This document shows positions 48,978-61,600 of a stretch of 64,000 bases of DNA, piece after piece. The stretch is from positions 1,116,001 to 1,180,000 of the forward strand of contig CAJFCJ010000011.1 of NCBI GenBank assembly GCA_904063045.1. The letters run 5' to 3'. The position numbers and the translations under genes are program-made. Each line of letters opens with the position of its first letter. Within the stretch, counting starts at the first letter, position 1. A model generated the notes under the pieces. The model was not told the DNA's origin and made no database searches. It was given only the letters and a program-made list of their open reading frames with translations. This DNA is from Dimorphilus gyrociliatus (Eukaryota; Annelida; Polychaeta; Dinophilidae).

Positions 48978-51900
48978 ATGATCAGCCTCCTCTTCATCGT
49001 TCTCCTTCTTCATCAGAGTTTGGCTAAGACTGAAAAAGGTAGGAGAATTAATAATATTCTCTCATTATTTCAAAAAGTGAATAATTTTTTAAATATTTAC
49101 CAATAGTATGTATACTAAAAACGCAGGAACAAACTATAATCATTCTATCATCATAGAATACAGCTGTTCTTGTAAAAATAGATAAACTTTAATAGTTTAT
49201 AATTAGGACTATGATACCAATTAGAGTAATAAAAGCAATTATAAATTATATTCATAAGTTAAAATACTAAAGGAAATGTTTACTTAAAAGAAAATTGTTA
49301 GAATAGTAAATGACATTTTCGGGAAATTTCACCAATGAGCTATATCAGAGATTGCGTCAAATCAGGCATGTCTACCCTCTAAGGGACAGCCTGGTGTTTA
49401 CAACATAATTTATGTAAGATATCATATATATATATAGTTTCACTTAACATTTTATATATCTTTTGTTAAAAATCCTTTTCTCTGGTCAATATTACATAGT
49501 TCCACTTATTCTCTTTCCCCCTCTCTCTTTCTCTCTCTATCTCTCCTACTCGCAACAATTAACTTCAAAGAGAGAAATTCACATGATAAAAGTGTATAGT
49601 ACATAGAATGATTGTATTTTGATGAAATAGTAATCTAATACGACTATATGATCGAATGCTTAGATCAAAGTTTGAAGGAGAAGGGTTAAAGTTTACTTTC
49701 TTTCATATTAAAAACTTTTAAAATTGGAGCGTTAAGGAAAAGATAAAGAGTAAGGAGACTTTTTAAAATTTTAACGACTACTAATCAAAAAAGAAATAGA
49801 AAGCTGTTTCTAGCAAATTTTTAGAATCTTTCTGTGTCGTGGCTGTAATATGATTTTTGAGAAGTTATTATATATGTTAGAACAAAAGTGCTAGAGATTG
49901 ATTTATCTTCGCATAGGAAAACTTGTCGAGATAAAGGTTTCTTTCACGAAGAGAATTACATCCTAAATCCTGCCTTTCTATCCCCTCCTTTTTATTTACA
50001 GTGTAAGACCAATCGATAAGCAACATTTGCGCCTGTCTAATTCGGCAGCGTCCCTTTTCACCCGTCCGCCTTCTCTTCTCTTTTTATATAGTATTGGTCG
50101 ATAAATTTCCTAGGCGAATGACCCTTTCGGCGAAGATAAATCGACTGCAATATAGGACAGCAAGCGGAACGATTGATCCTACTTAAACGTGCCTTTATCT
50201 TTCTTTTTGTTTAGTGTCTAAACTCCCTCCCCCCACTTCTAAAAACTCATCTTGTACTACCTTATCTTTCCCATCTCGATTATGTGATTTTCACTCTTTC
50301 TATTTCTCTTTAACGACATATAAGAACCTCCGGCACCCACAAAGAACCATACAACTACAAACGTCCGGTGCCGTTGTTGGATTATCACCGAAAACTACGC
50401 TTATAAATGAAGCTATTGAAAAAGAAATTCAATGTCTATAAATCATTTATTGAGGCGTACGAACGATTAGTAATTTAGTTCCTTAAAACGTGAATAATAA
50501 ATTAGGCGATCTCAAATCTTTCCCGTCCCTTTCTCTCCCTCCCTCCCCCTCCCTTCTCTCTCTCTCTCTCTCTTCCTGTACCCCCTTATTCAAAGCACAT
50601 TAATTTTTACATATATTTGCGCAAATTCATTGAACAGGTGTATTTATTGCAATTAACTATTCATATTTAACAAAGAATATAAAGCCTACACATTTATATA
50701 AAATCATTGAAATATTGAAATAGATACTGCATTGTATTCCAATAAAAAAAATATATGAAGTAAAAGGAAGAATGACGCCAGTGAAAAAAAATAGATAGAC
50801 AAATTAGCTAGAATTATCCAAAGAGAGGATTAGCAAATGTATTGCCTAGAAAGTAACGGAAATGAATATGAGAATACACGACGAAGAAAAAACAGTTCAG
50901 TAGAGTAGATAATATTAGTGGATTGTTGAGAAGTGACGCGACAAACTGTAAATCCCCTAAGGGATGGAAAGCATATTTGGAAAAATGCGCAACCGCAAAT
51001 TACTAGTCGTAAAAAATAAATTTTTGCTTTTTCTACCTCTATATTTACTATATTCCTTCGATTTTCCCCACTTTATGCTCATTTCTGAAGTTTGATATGA
51101 TAGAAAGGGGAAAATATGGGAAAAGGCAGAGAAAAAATCTACAAAGATATATGGAAAGAAATGATAAGTTAAAGAGGGAGAACTTTTTTCTTATGTTATT
51201 TTTTTTCTAAAAATAAGAAAGCGCAAAGAGGTAGGAAGATAACTAGAAACAGGCGTTAATCAGAGGCAACAAGTTCATCTTGTAACACAAAAAAAACGTC
51301 TGTAGGCAATTAGAGTTAGGCGTCTACTAAAACGGATTCGTTTCAATTGAATGCAAATGAAGTGAGAGGTTTTTCTTTCTGTATGAGCGACCCAAGAGAA
51401 ATTCTTGTTAGAAACGTTTTCTCCGTTGATCTACTTCTCTTTAAAACTCAATATGGCTCGGGATAATCTTATTGCTCTGTAGCATTTAAGTTTCCATTTT
51501 AAAATGTAATATTCTTCTAGTTTCAAAGAGGAATTCCATTCTCTTCTCAGCCCTTTATAAGTAGATAATTATCGAACACAAAGGCCAATTCGTTATCGGA
51601 AAAATGTTTGATCTATAAGCAGTAAATACAAGCATTTATTTTTAAATATCGCTCAAAAGAAACATTATAAAAGAATTTAACTGTATCAATAATAAATAAA
51701 TTTTCATATATAAGAAATGCTTGTATTGGTGACATTAATAATAATAAAGTATAATTTCAAGCATAGATGAAACCGTTTATCTAAGTTTGTTTAGGCCTAT
51801 TTACAGCCTATTACGAAGAGAATGTTTTAGAATCCATACTTCAGATCGAAAAACGCCGTGAAAATTGCTTTGGCAAACACAACTCGACCTTTACGAAAGT

Positions 51901-54900
51901 TTACAAAAGCGTTCCGTTCTCCGGCGCTTCTGTCGAGCGTAAATTGCATAAACAATGTATATCTTTGAGGATTTTTCACGTATTTTCAAATAAAAGGCCA
52001 CTATATAAAATGTAAAGGAAAAAGGGATAGAGTAGAGTTAAAGGAACTCTGTTTCTATATCCGCCCACACCCATCACCACTCTTCCTCCCGAATCATCGC
52101 CTCCAATCTATTTCCTCAATTTATAAATTAGACGACCAAATTTCTTCCATCAAGGTGACGCAATCGGATTTAATGGAGTTCAGGCGTCTAGTTTTTATAC
52201 TGTTTTTTTTCTTATTCTTCTTTTTTCCAGTCTTGTCAATATTCTATATTTTATAATTTTCTTCGAAAACAGATTACGCAATCAAAGCCAGATTACCGTC
52301 TGACGAAGAGGAATTGATGGAAATGTTGTTGGACGGCTATAATCCCTCTGCTCGTCCTGTATTGAATTCATCTCACACTGTTACGGTTCAAGTTCGATTC
52401 TCACTGCTTCAAATTCAGGACTTAAATTTACGTAATCAAGTGTTAACGACAACGGGTCTTTTAATCTTAGATTGGGTAGATGAGCGTCTTCGTTGGGATG
52501 AGGATCAAATTGCTTTAAAGGACATTGTAATAGAAGCGAGGAAGTTATGGCGTCCCGAGTTCGCTTCAATAAACGGAGCTGACGGAATCTACGGTGATTA
52601 CGGTCAATTTCGTGCACTTGTCAAATCAAATGGCTCAGTCCATTGGGAACCTGGAGGTGTTTTCAAGACAGTTTGTGAGATTGATATAACTTATTATCCA
52701 TTCGATGAACAAAACTGTGAGCTAAAATTTGGAGCTTGGTCCTATCATACGACAAAAATGAACTTAACTAGCACTGGTGATGAAGTAAATAAGGATTCTT
52801 ATGAACAGAACGGAGAATGGGAGATTTCGTCTACGAGTAAGTCTTGATTTGTTCTCCTCTTAATATTAATGCTGTGCGGCTAAAGATAGTCTGCGATAGA
52901 TAGATAGATAGATAGATAGATATATTATATTTAGAGCAAACAAGGAAAAGACATAGGCTAATATTACATTATTTGTGAGTCTGCCTTTCTGGCTGACCCT
53001 TACATACAACACTTCTGTACAGAGGATAGGGGAATCTATTGATCATGGTCAGTGAATGTAATAGAACCTTTGTGCTTGTTTGCCACCTAAAAACAAATTA
53101 TTTTGTAATCACTAATATTTTCTCAGTCACTCTAAGTGACACATGATTTTCTTTTACTATTATTCCTTTGTCCCTGAATTTAATTTCAAATGCTAAGCAT
53201 TACCAACTAGAGTAAGCTCTTAAACAAATATAGCTTCCTCCTCCTTAATTAAGCACTATCAATTTAATTAATCAGCCCGTTACTTGAATCTTCTTAAAAC
53301 ATATTACGATGAGTTAAAAAAAATTATTTCTCTTTATAAAGTCTTTCTTCTCTTCTTTCTCTTCTTAATTTGCTTTAATTACTTTCCTACCTATATTCTG
53401 AGCTGGATGACTTTTTGATTAACGGATTTGCCATTTCTAAAAACCTTCTGCAAAGAATTTCTCTTTCAATAATTTCCAAGCCTCTCTTGCTTGTTCGCTT
53501 TCTCACCCACACTCGCTCAATTTACAAATCTTTTTTCTCTCCCTGCTTCTTTCTTCAACGCTATCTTTCTTTTTTTTTCTAATGTTTTTACTATTCCTCT
53601 TACCTTTACACCTCTTAGCCCTTTTCGATAATTGATGAAATCCACAAAAAGCTATTAATTTTGGTTATAGATTGATGAAGATTTGGGTTAATAGAGTTTT
53701 ATCCCAGGCTAAGAAACCCATCATCTATTCCCAATATAATTTTTTTTTAAAAGCATTTACTCCGAATAAACAAGAAAGGGTGATATCAAACGTATAGACA
53801 ATTTAACAACAGAGAAGTAACTATTGTTTATATTCCTTTCGAATCCACTTAAAAAGTAATTTTTATTCATTTGTCCCTTTTTTTATGCTAAAAAAAAGAT
53901 TCTTATAAAAGCGATAATGATTCGGATAGGAGCTATTTTCTTTTTACTGAAATCAGCTCTTTTATTCATTTAAGGGACAGCGAAACTAATAAATAATAGA
54001 TTGGTAACTTTTGCAAAGGCAACAAACCATAAAAGACTAGGAGACAAACATTTCCACATACTTCATTTTCAAGTTTCTTTCAATTATTTTCCTTTCTGGT
54101 GTGGTTCATCAAGACCATACTAATTTTCATATATATGGAAATGAATGAGTGTAAGCCTAAGAATCGCGTGTTCTCGCTTTATAAAGAGTGATAATCGATA
54201 TATATATATTATCAGTTTATAAATAAAAGAGATATTTTCTTGCTTTGATATCTTGTTCTCCTTAGACAAACTGTAAATTCATCTTCATAAAGGGATCGTC
54301 AACTGTCAATTTACTTTTGTTTTTACACTATAACCTCGTGTTTGTAGATTAAAGTTCTTTTTTCTTAAAAAGTATAAGATATCCTAAAAGACAAACAAAT
54401 TCTCGATGACGTAGTTTTTTCAATGCACTTTATATGTTTAATTTTAATTAAGTAATTAAGTGTATCGGAAAGTTTTGATGTAGACACGTGTTTTTACATA
54501 TTACAGGAAAGACTTACAGCTTAGGAACATTATCACTTTTAGTATACTTATATTGCAGCCAAATACATGTATATACTATATATATATGTAAATGCTGCAT
54601 ATTTTATTGTAATACATGTTTTAGTAATTTTTTCTTTTAATCTTTATCCCCACTGTTTCTGGCTGCCTGAATTACTTACTCCTACAGTCAACCCGACGTA
54701 AGACGTAAGTCTTTTTCTCGCGTAGGCCTAATAATTTATTGCTCTCAGCTTTGACGTAATTGCTGTAGCTCTGTCAATAGTTTTGTCAGTATTCTTTATA
54801 TTGGTTTTTGCGAACTTATCTACTGCTAATTTTTAGATATAAAGACTTTTATTTCAGTTTAAAGATGAGAGGTACCAAAACTCTTTCATTATTTGCTCAT

Positions 54901-56831
54901 ACTACAGTTTATCACTTTTTTTGTTCCATTTCCCTTAGACTTTATCCCTTTCGTCATAGCTTAACCAATCTAATCTTTATCTTTCTTTTATTGTTCCTAT
55001 TCTATTTGTCATTCTTCTTCGATTCAAGTAATTTTTTCCTTCTTAATCTGGATCAAAAAAAAAGAAAAACACTAAGATTCGCCCTTTACTTAGACCGTAC
55101 TATTCTTTCTTCGCATAGATTTTTTTTCTTTGCAGTAATACAAAAAAAAACTCATTTACAATTATATCCCCCCCCCCTTTTCGGCAAGCAAGTATCTGGA
55201 TATAATAGGCCTAGCTTGAAAGCAAAGAAATTATTGAAAGGTTTAGCGTTACAGTGTCAAAATGTTCGTAGGTAATGAAATTTTAAAAACTCATCAGATC
55301 GAACTGGTTATTTTAGAAGACAAGAATAAGAAAAGACAGGTGGCGCTGTTGAGATTTTACTTTTTTTTTAGTGTAAAATATTTATTTTTTACGTTCCTCT
55401 CTTCCCGGTTTGACTGGCGGTGAGAGGCTAAAGGGGGCGAAGGGGCACGTTCGATGTGCAGCTTAGTTCTCCCTCTATTTTCTCCCTCTTTCCAATCCAA
55501 GTCAAATTCTCAATGGGGGCGGCTATGGACTGCTGAATCTTCGATGGGTAGGATACGCCAGACTAATTAATCGATTACGTTTATTTAACTTGACTATAAA
55601 CTTTATAACTATTAGGGCATTACTAAACACTTCTTTAACGAGGTTAATTAGGTGAAAGATAAATAGGGAAAGTATCGTGTTAATGCCTCTGTAAAATAGT
55701 TGACGAAGAGAAAAAAAAGAGGGAAAATAGTGCAAGGAAATGAACATGTGCAGAAATAAAAGTGATGGTTTTTTTATTTAGAAAAAAAGATATACAGACT
55801 TTAGTATATATAAGAGTTATATTTGTGTAGGTAACATTCTCAAGAATAGGTAAGAGTAGTCGAATAGGAAGAGATAGTGTAGAAGAATAAAGAGAGGGAA
55901 AGAGTAAGAGAAAGCATTTACAAGTGACTGAGAGAGCAGAGGAGATTGAGGGAAGGGAAAAAAACACAGTTGATTGATTTTTTTATCTGTCTTCCTTTCC
56001 TTGTTCTTCAAATGTCTAAAGCTGAATGTTTTCTTTTTTTTTGAAAAAACAGAGGCTAGCAGAGGAGAGTTTTACTTCGCTTGTTGTGAGAACGAACGTT
56101 TTAGCAATGTGAACTTTGAACTTCGTCTCAGAAGACGCTATACATTCTACGTCATGAACGTTATTTTGCCGTCTATGATGACATCCGTTCTTCTATTGAG
56201 TATCTTCTTTTGTACGCCAGCTCAAAAGGTTCAAATAGGCGTCGTCGTCCTCCTCTCATTCCGCATCTTTCTTCTAAACGTTACAGATTCAATTCCGAAG
56301 ACTAGCGATCACATTCCGCTACTAGGAATTTATTTAACGTTAACTATGGCCATAACAACGTTATCTATGGTGCTTACTGTCTTTATACTCAACCTGCACC
56401 ACATTACAGACCGTCCTGTACCTACCTGGGCAAAAATCCTTGTCCTCAAATACTTGGCGCGGCTTATGTGCATGTGTTCTTATGAGATATACGCAAAACT
56501 CGATCAGGATCCTCAAATTAGAGACGGGCACAGGATTAGCGAATCTGCCTCATTAGGCAAGGCTATAGGAAAACAATTGAATTTATTGACAAAATTGAAT
56601 GGTTCCTTATCGGGGTCAAAGAACGCCAGAATGAGTAGACGTTTCCTATTACCCGGTAAGAAAACGCAGGAGGATAAAAAGAAAGAGGAAGAATGGACAA
56701 GAGATTGGCGGTTGTTAGCCGAGGTCGTCGATAGACTTTTCTTTTGGATTTTTTTATCGGCCATTGTTATAACCACTCTTTTATTGTTTCATCCATTGAC
56801 AAAGGGTTATTTTTCCATTTATTCTCGTTAG
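48978..56831 (+). CDS. nicotinic-type Cys-loop receptor subunit, 3 exons
   Basis: Pentameric ligand-gated ion channel subunit. Exons 48978-49038, 52273-52836 and 56053-56831 join in phase for 467 aa; introns are each about 3.2 kb. Exon 1 encodes a signal peptide (MISLLFIVLLLHQSLA). Exon 2 carries the extracellular domain: LLILDWVDERLRWDE, the WRPEF loop, and the 13-residue Cys loop CEIDITYYPFDEQNC, then FGAWSY (loop B). Exon 3 opens with loop C bearing vicinal cysteines (YFACCENE), the mark of alpha-type nicotinic subunits, followed by TM1 (MNVILPSMM), TM2, TM3, an intracellular loop with a basic KKTQEDKKKEEE stretch, and TM4. Deviations: loop A lacks the usual Tyr, TM2 has Arg at 12', Gln at 2' and no Glu at -1'. 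It may need partner subunits. AATAAA is at 56963-56968. The introns contain CT and GATA microsatellites and no recognised gene. Confidence 0.9.
50520..50575. repeat. CT-rich microsatellite
   Basis: A run of CCCT and CT units in receptor intron 1, on the plus strand. A similar CT tract is at about 49510-49550. Confidence 0.75.
52894..52922. repeat. GATA tetranucleotide microsatellite
   Basis: About seven tandem GATA units just inside receptor intron 2, 58 bases after the exon 2 donor. Confidence 0.9.
55335..55349 (+). promoter_or_regulatory. CTCF-like motif in receptor intron 2
   Basis: GACAGGTGGCGCTGT contains the 13-mer CAGGTGGCGCTGT, identical to the site at 831-843. AGGTGGCGC is the known core of Drosophila CTCF. 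It lies about 700 bases before receptor exon 3. Confidence 0.45.
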
Positions 56832-57898
56832 CCTACGATTTTTTTTGTCCTAACTTTTTCTATACAGTTTACTTGTATTAAATGTGTATCTCAGTCTGTA
56901 TACTATAATTAAAGAAAAGGGAAATTACTAATTAACCAATTTTGTGTATAAATATGAACATAAATAAAGATACATATACTGTATATATAAATATATATAT
57001 ATATATATATACTTGTATACAGTATTTATATATAAAAAAAATAATTATCAGTAATTAGTTTTTATTAAAGATGAGAGAGTTGTAACGCCTAACTTTGACT
57101 TGAAGATAATAAAAGGACGTTTTCCTCATTAATATTAATTATAAATTTGTTATATCTATTACTTAAATATTTATTTATGGAGTCTTTAACACTGTGTCTC
57201 TATATACAATTGTTTTCTTCTTTTTTATTTATTTTCCTGCAATTTGTAAATCAGTCATCATTTTGTAGAAAATTAGAAGAAATTTTTAATTATTACACTA
57301 AGAAAATTAATATTATTAACGTCCTTTTCTCCTTGATAAATTATAATTTGAAAATGATACACCTTGCTCTTCGAAAATGGAGTAGGGGCGGAAGAGGGAT
57401 TAACGATTGTTAACCAAGGTTATCTTTAAGCTCTATAATGACTAAAGATTTTTATTTCATATTATATCTATTAAATAGGCTTCTCCAAAAAGTCACGATT
57501 CAGCTATGTATGATTTTTAGTATAAAAAGACTTTTACCTGAAACTGATATAGATACGCGTTCTACATAATATAAATTATTAAGGCCTATATACTCGTGAG
57601 AAGATAACCCTATACTGATGAATAACTCTATTCAGATAAAGAAAATATAAATAAGATTAAACAGATTTTTTAAATATTTATTCAAATTTACCCTTTTGAT
57701 TAAGTGTTGTCTCATGTAAAGGATATTACGGATAAGGAACATGTAATTACGAAATAATAGTGATCTATATCCTTTAAATAAATGTAGTTTCTTATAAGAA
57801 ATATGCAAAGTCCTTAAGACTTGGTAAATATGGAGGAATATATACTACATCTATTGAAAGTGCCAGGTTATTTATAAAATTAATATAGTTTCAGTATG

Positions 57899-57945
<47 letters not shown>

Positions 57946-57981
57946 ACATAATTAATAGAAGCTTTATAAATGGTTTTGTAA
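56832..57981. other. intergenic, tail to tail between receptor and Ly6 genes
   Basis: This holds the 3' ends of both genes: the receptor poly(A) signal is at 56963-56968. AT microsatellites occur at about 56988-57012, with TATACTGTATA at 56975-56985, and at about 57898-57943 (some 20 TA units, one of the purest in the window). No open frame of interest is seen. Confidence 0.6.
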
Positions 57982-58603
57982 TTATTTGAATCTGAAAATC
58001 AGAGAAATTAGTAAGGGTACGAGCAGCCATATCGACCAATTGACGACTGGTGCAGTATTACAAAGTGGTTGAATACATTCGCAGTTAATCAATTTAGCAC
58101 CACCACTTGCTTTATAATATTCACAATAAGACCTGAGCTGTCGAACATCAGCACAGCCTCGTGTTACATGTGTATCTGGATTGAAACAAAAGTATCTTAT
58201 AATAATCAAAATATTACTCTTTAAGTGATTTTAAGTAGTAGTAGACTTACAATTTGAATTCTGAAGCTGAGATTTGGTACAGGCATATTTTGCTACACAT
58301 TTGTACGCGTCGTCTGTATTTGATGGAGGTTTGCCTTCTAAACACCAAGAGTCTGTTGTTGAGTTACATTTGAAACAGCTCATCTCTGTTAGGAAAAAAT
58401 ATATATGTAATACATTAAGCGTTATTTTATTTAATACATATACTTTAATATACATGTATCTATATATATATATATATATATATCTCTTTTATTCGTTTTT
58501 TTAAATACTTGTATACTGTATATAAAAGGGCTTATTTGTTTCTCTTACCGGAACTGGCCAAGGCCACTAGAGTGGAAAGAGTGAAGAGGATAACAGCTTT
58601 CAT
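57982..58603 (-). CDS. GPI-anchored Ly6/uPAR-type protein, 3 exons
   Basis: Exons 58603-58549, 58385-58251 and 58175-57982 join in phase to 127 aa. Exon 1 encodes a signal peptide (MKAVILFTLSTLVALASS). The mature chain starts MSCFKCNS, the typical first Cys pair of the Ly6 three-finger fold, continues with DSWCLEG, YKCVAKYACTK, RGCADVR and SYCEYY, and ends its domain with CECIQPLCNTA, the conserved final Cys-Asn. A hydrophobic C-terminus (WSIWLLVPLLISLIFRFK) fits a GPI-attachment signal. One-domain Ly6 proteins at the cell surface regulate ion channels, septate junctions or receptors in invertebrates, and the lynx group binds nicotinic receptors. Exon structure (signal, first half, second half) is the usual one for this family. 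Specific orthology is not assigned. Confidence 0.88.
58460..58484. repeat. AT microsatellite in Ly6 intron 1
   Basis: A TA run lies in the 163-bp first intron of the Ly6 gene, with TATACTGTATA at 58512-58522 close to the donor. Confidence 0.8.
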
Positions 58604-61600
58604 AGTCGTCCTTTTTCGTTGCTAATACAGTCAGTTTTTTGCTTGAAAATGTTTGAAATTAAATAAGCGACAGGCGACATATGACTAAGAATGTATATCG
58701 ATTTGATTAGATTAGATATGGGGACCTATGTCTAATACTACCTTTTGCCGATAAGACGATAGAGGGCGCAAAAGTTATTCTTTGTAAACCCTTCTTCTTT
58801 TGCACTTTGGAAAAGTTGAATAAATATAAAGTGGCAATAAAAATTTTTATTATACTTCTATTAACAATAATAACGAATTATTATGGCTGTTGTTATTGTT
58901 ACTTGAAAGTGATGCCTCAAAATTATTCTAGATTCGCTCTGAGCTGGATTTAGGAAAAAAAATTTGCATACTTCACCTAGCACATTTCTCGAGGTTACAG
59001 ATACATACTCTACGTACTATATTCATTATCTCCCTGACTGATTGGAAGCGGATGGAGCGCCAGACGCTTAATAGGGCGATAATAGGAGTTGGCTACAGTA
59101 AAAATTTTCACGAATAAGACAAGTGGAAAAGCTTATTTCGCGCTGAATTATATCGAATCATTAGGAGATCTGAGAAAAGGGTAAAGCTATATTGAGCTGG
59201 AAGGGTACATCGTCTCTCTGCCTAAATTAATTTTACAAATGCCTCTAATTCCGATTTAGTTTATTAGTTCATTTGTTATAATTAGTTTTGCACGGTGTTC
59301 TAAGGAGAAATAAAAGGAAAAAGTCAACAATCAATTGTTATAGTTATTACGTAATAATATTGAATTTTTCAATTGAATCGCCTACTCTTGACACTAAATA
59401 TTAATGAAAAGATATCAAAATAAGAATGGATGGAAAGATGGATAGAGTAGTAGTAGTAATAGTAGAGAATGTCTTTTTTTTTCTTGCCAATTTTCCCTAT
59501 AATATTCCAGTTTTTACTGGACTCTAAGGAATAATATTTATTACGCTTATCCATTTGAACGTGAATAAATCATAAAAAATAAGGAAAAGTACGCTTATGT
59601 ACACATTATTGCTTTTTTCTTATTTTTTCCACTTTTCTTTCTATCCCCGAAAAATACTTTCTCTTTAAAAAAAACAACTGCCTCAAGATACGTATATAAA
59701 ACGTCATATTAAGCCTCTTTTTGCATTATTAATCGAATTTTTCTTTTTTATTCGTGAGCAAGAAAATTTTTTACAATAAATGAAATCAAAAAGAAAATTT
59801 TGCCTTAGGAAGAAAACTACGTGGGGAAAATGCTTAAAGATCGTGAAAGTTATCGTTAGTTGGAAACATATATATGGAATTAGTTCAAGGGAACAGGTAT
59901 TACGTAATCTATAACTTTATTTATCTTTCGATAAAGGTTTTCTTTAGTTACTTCTAATTTACTCTCTATCTTAAAATCTTCACTTACTCTTTTCTTCTTC
60001 TCTTTCTTTTCTTCATTATTGAGTTAGACGTTGCTAATTTTACCACATAAAGTCAATATTTTCCGATTTAACGTCGCAAGTATACATTTAGCCTATCACA
60101 AGTGATGTTTGCCTAAGATGAATTCTAAAAAAGGATCAGATGTATGAACTTTCTTCAGAATATATAAAAGCACAAAACTAGAATAAACCTCTGAAGGAAT
60201 AAATGTTTTTAAATAATTTATTAACTTATAAACGGCGCTTGTAAGGCTACAATGTAACTGTTGCTGTTCTATTTTACGTTCTGCGTCTTTGAAAGGTTTT
60301 CCGGTAATGTCATTAACTATTTATAGAATTACAACGAGTAAAAGAAGAGTTTTAACTATATATTGGTAGGGGAGAGGTAAAAATAAAAATAAGTGAGTAT
60401 TATCATTTTACTTCAACAGGATATTAATAAATTGTCAATGAATTAATTAGTTAGAATACAACAATGAAACTATTAATTGACAATTGACTTTTACATGGCA
60501 TTGTTACTGAATGTATTATATTTATATGTATGTTTACCGAACCAATGAACCATATAGAGTAATGTGACAGAGGTATAGTGACAAGACAAAAAACGCCTAC
60601 GTTTATATTCAGACAATTTTTTTTCTAACAATCACAGTACATTAGTGGTAAAAATAGCTTGGAAATGGAAAGGGCGATATCGCAGTAGGAAGAGTTAAGA
60701 ATCGTGTAAAAGAGACGCTTCAACTCTCTCTATCTATCTATCTATCTATATCTCTCTCCCCTAGTCCCATACTCAAATAGGAAGAGAAAAAAAAAGCCAA
60801 TACGTAAAGTTACTTCAATAGAATTGATTCGACTGGAAAACCGAGTTTAAAATTAGATGAACTTTAAAAAATATATATTTACAATATATGGTTGATATGG
60901 TAACATAAAGGAAACAATATTGAAACTTTATTTATATTTATCAATAGGGAAAAAGTACATTACGTGGAAATTTCGTTACAAGGAACATATGTTAATGAAT
61001 ATTTTTAAATGAATATATATATAGATGACTGCTATTTATGAGTGAGATATTTTTAAATGAAATTATAAGCAGCTATAAAGGAAATAACGTACAATATTAA
61101 AATCATTCATTCTTTTATACTTGTTTTTTCTTAATAAATCAAAATTAATTATAATAAAACTTTCATATACGTCAGAAACAAAACAGAGCATCATAGCATA
61201 AGGTTCAGTAATTTGGTAACAAATGTCTATTAAACAAAATAGAAGGTTAACTTTTATTAAATATGTAATATATAAAATTTCATTTAAAGAAATAATATAC
61301 ATTTTTCTTATTTATCAATAAAATTAATGAATAAAATTTTATTACTGGTTAAAGTTACGTCCATTCTGTTATATGTTTTTTGCAGACGATAACAAGCGCA
61401 AAAAATTATCATGGTGAAGAGAACTATCACTCATTCATGCCAACTAATTAAACAAGTCTTGTGAGATGTCTCAATTTTCTTTTTATTCATAAACATCAAT
61501 TTCTTATCATTTACCTCAGGTAAAAAAGAACTATTAGATTCCTTGTTTACTTAACACTTTGTTACCAATTCAAAGCAATATATACTATAAAAGATAAGAG

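Noticed and set aside
54808-55275. 155-aa open frame in receptor intron 2
   Set aside because: Composition is Phe/Leu/Ser-rich from T-rich DNA, with homopolymer runs; no protein-like pattern, and the receptor splices over it in phase.
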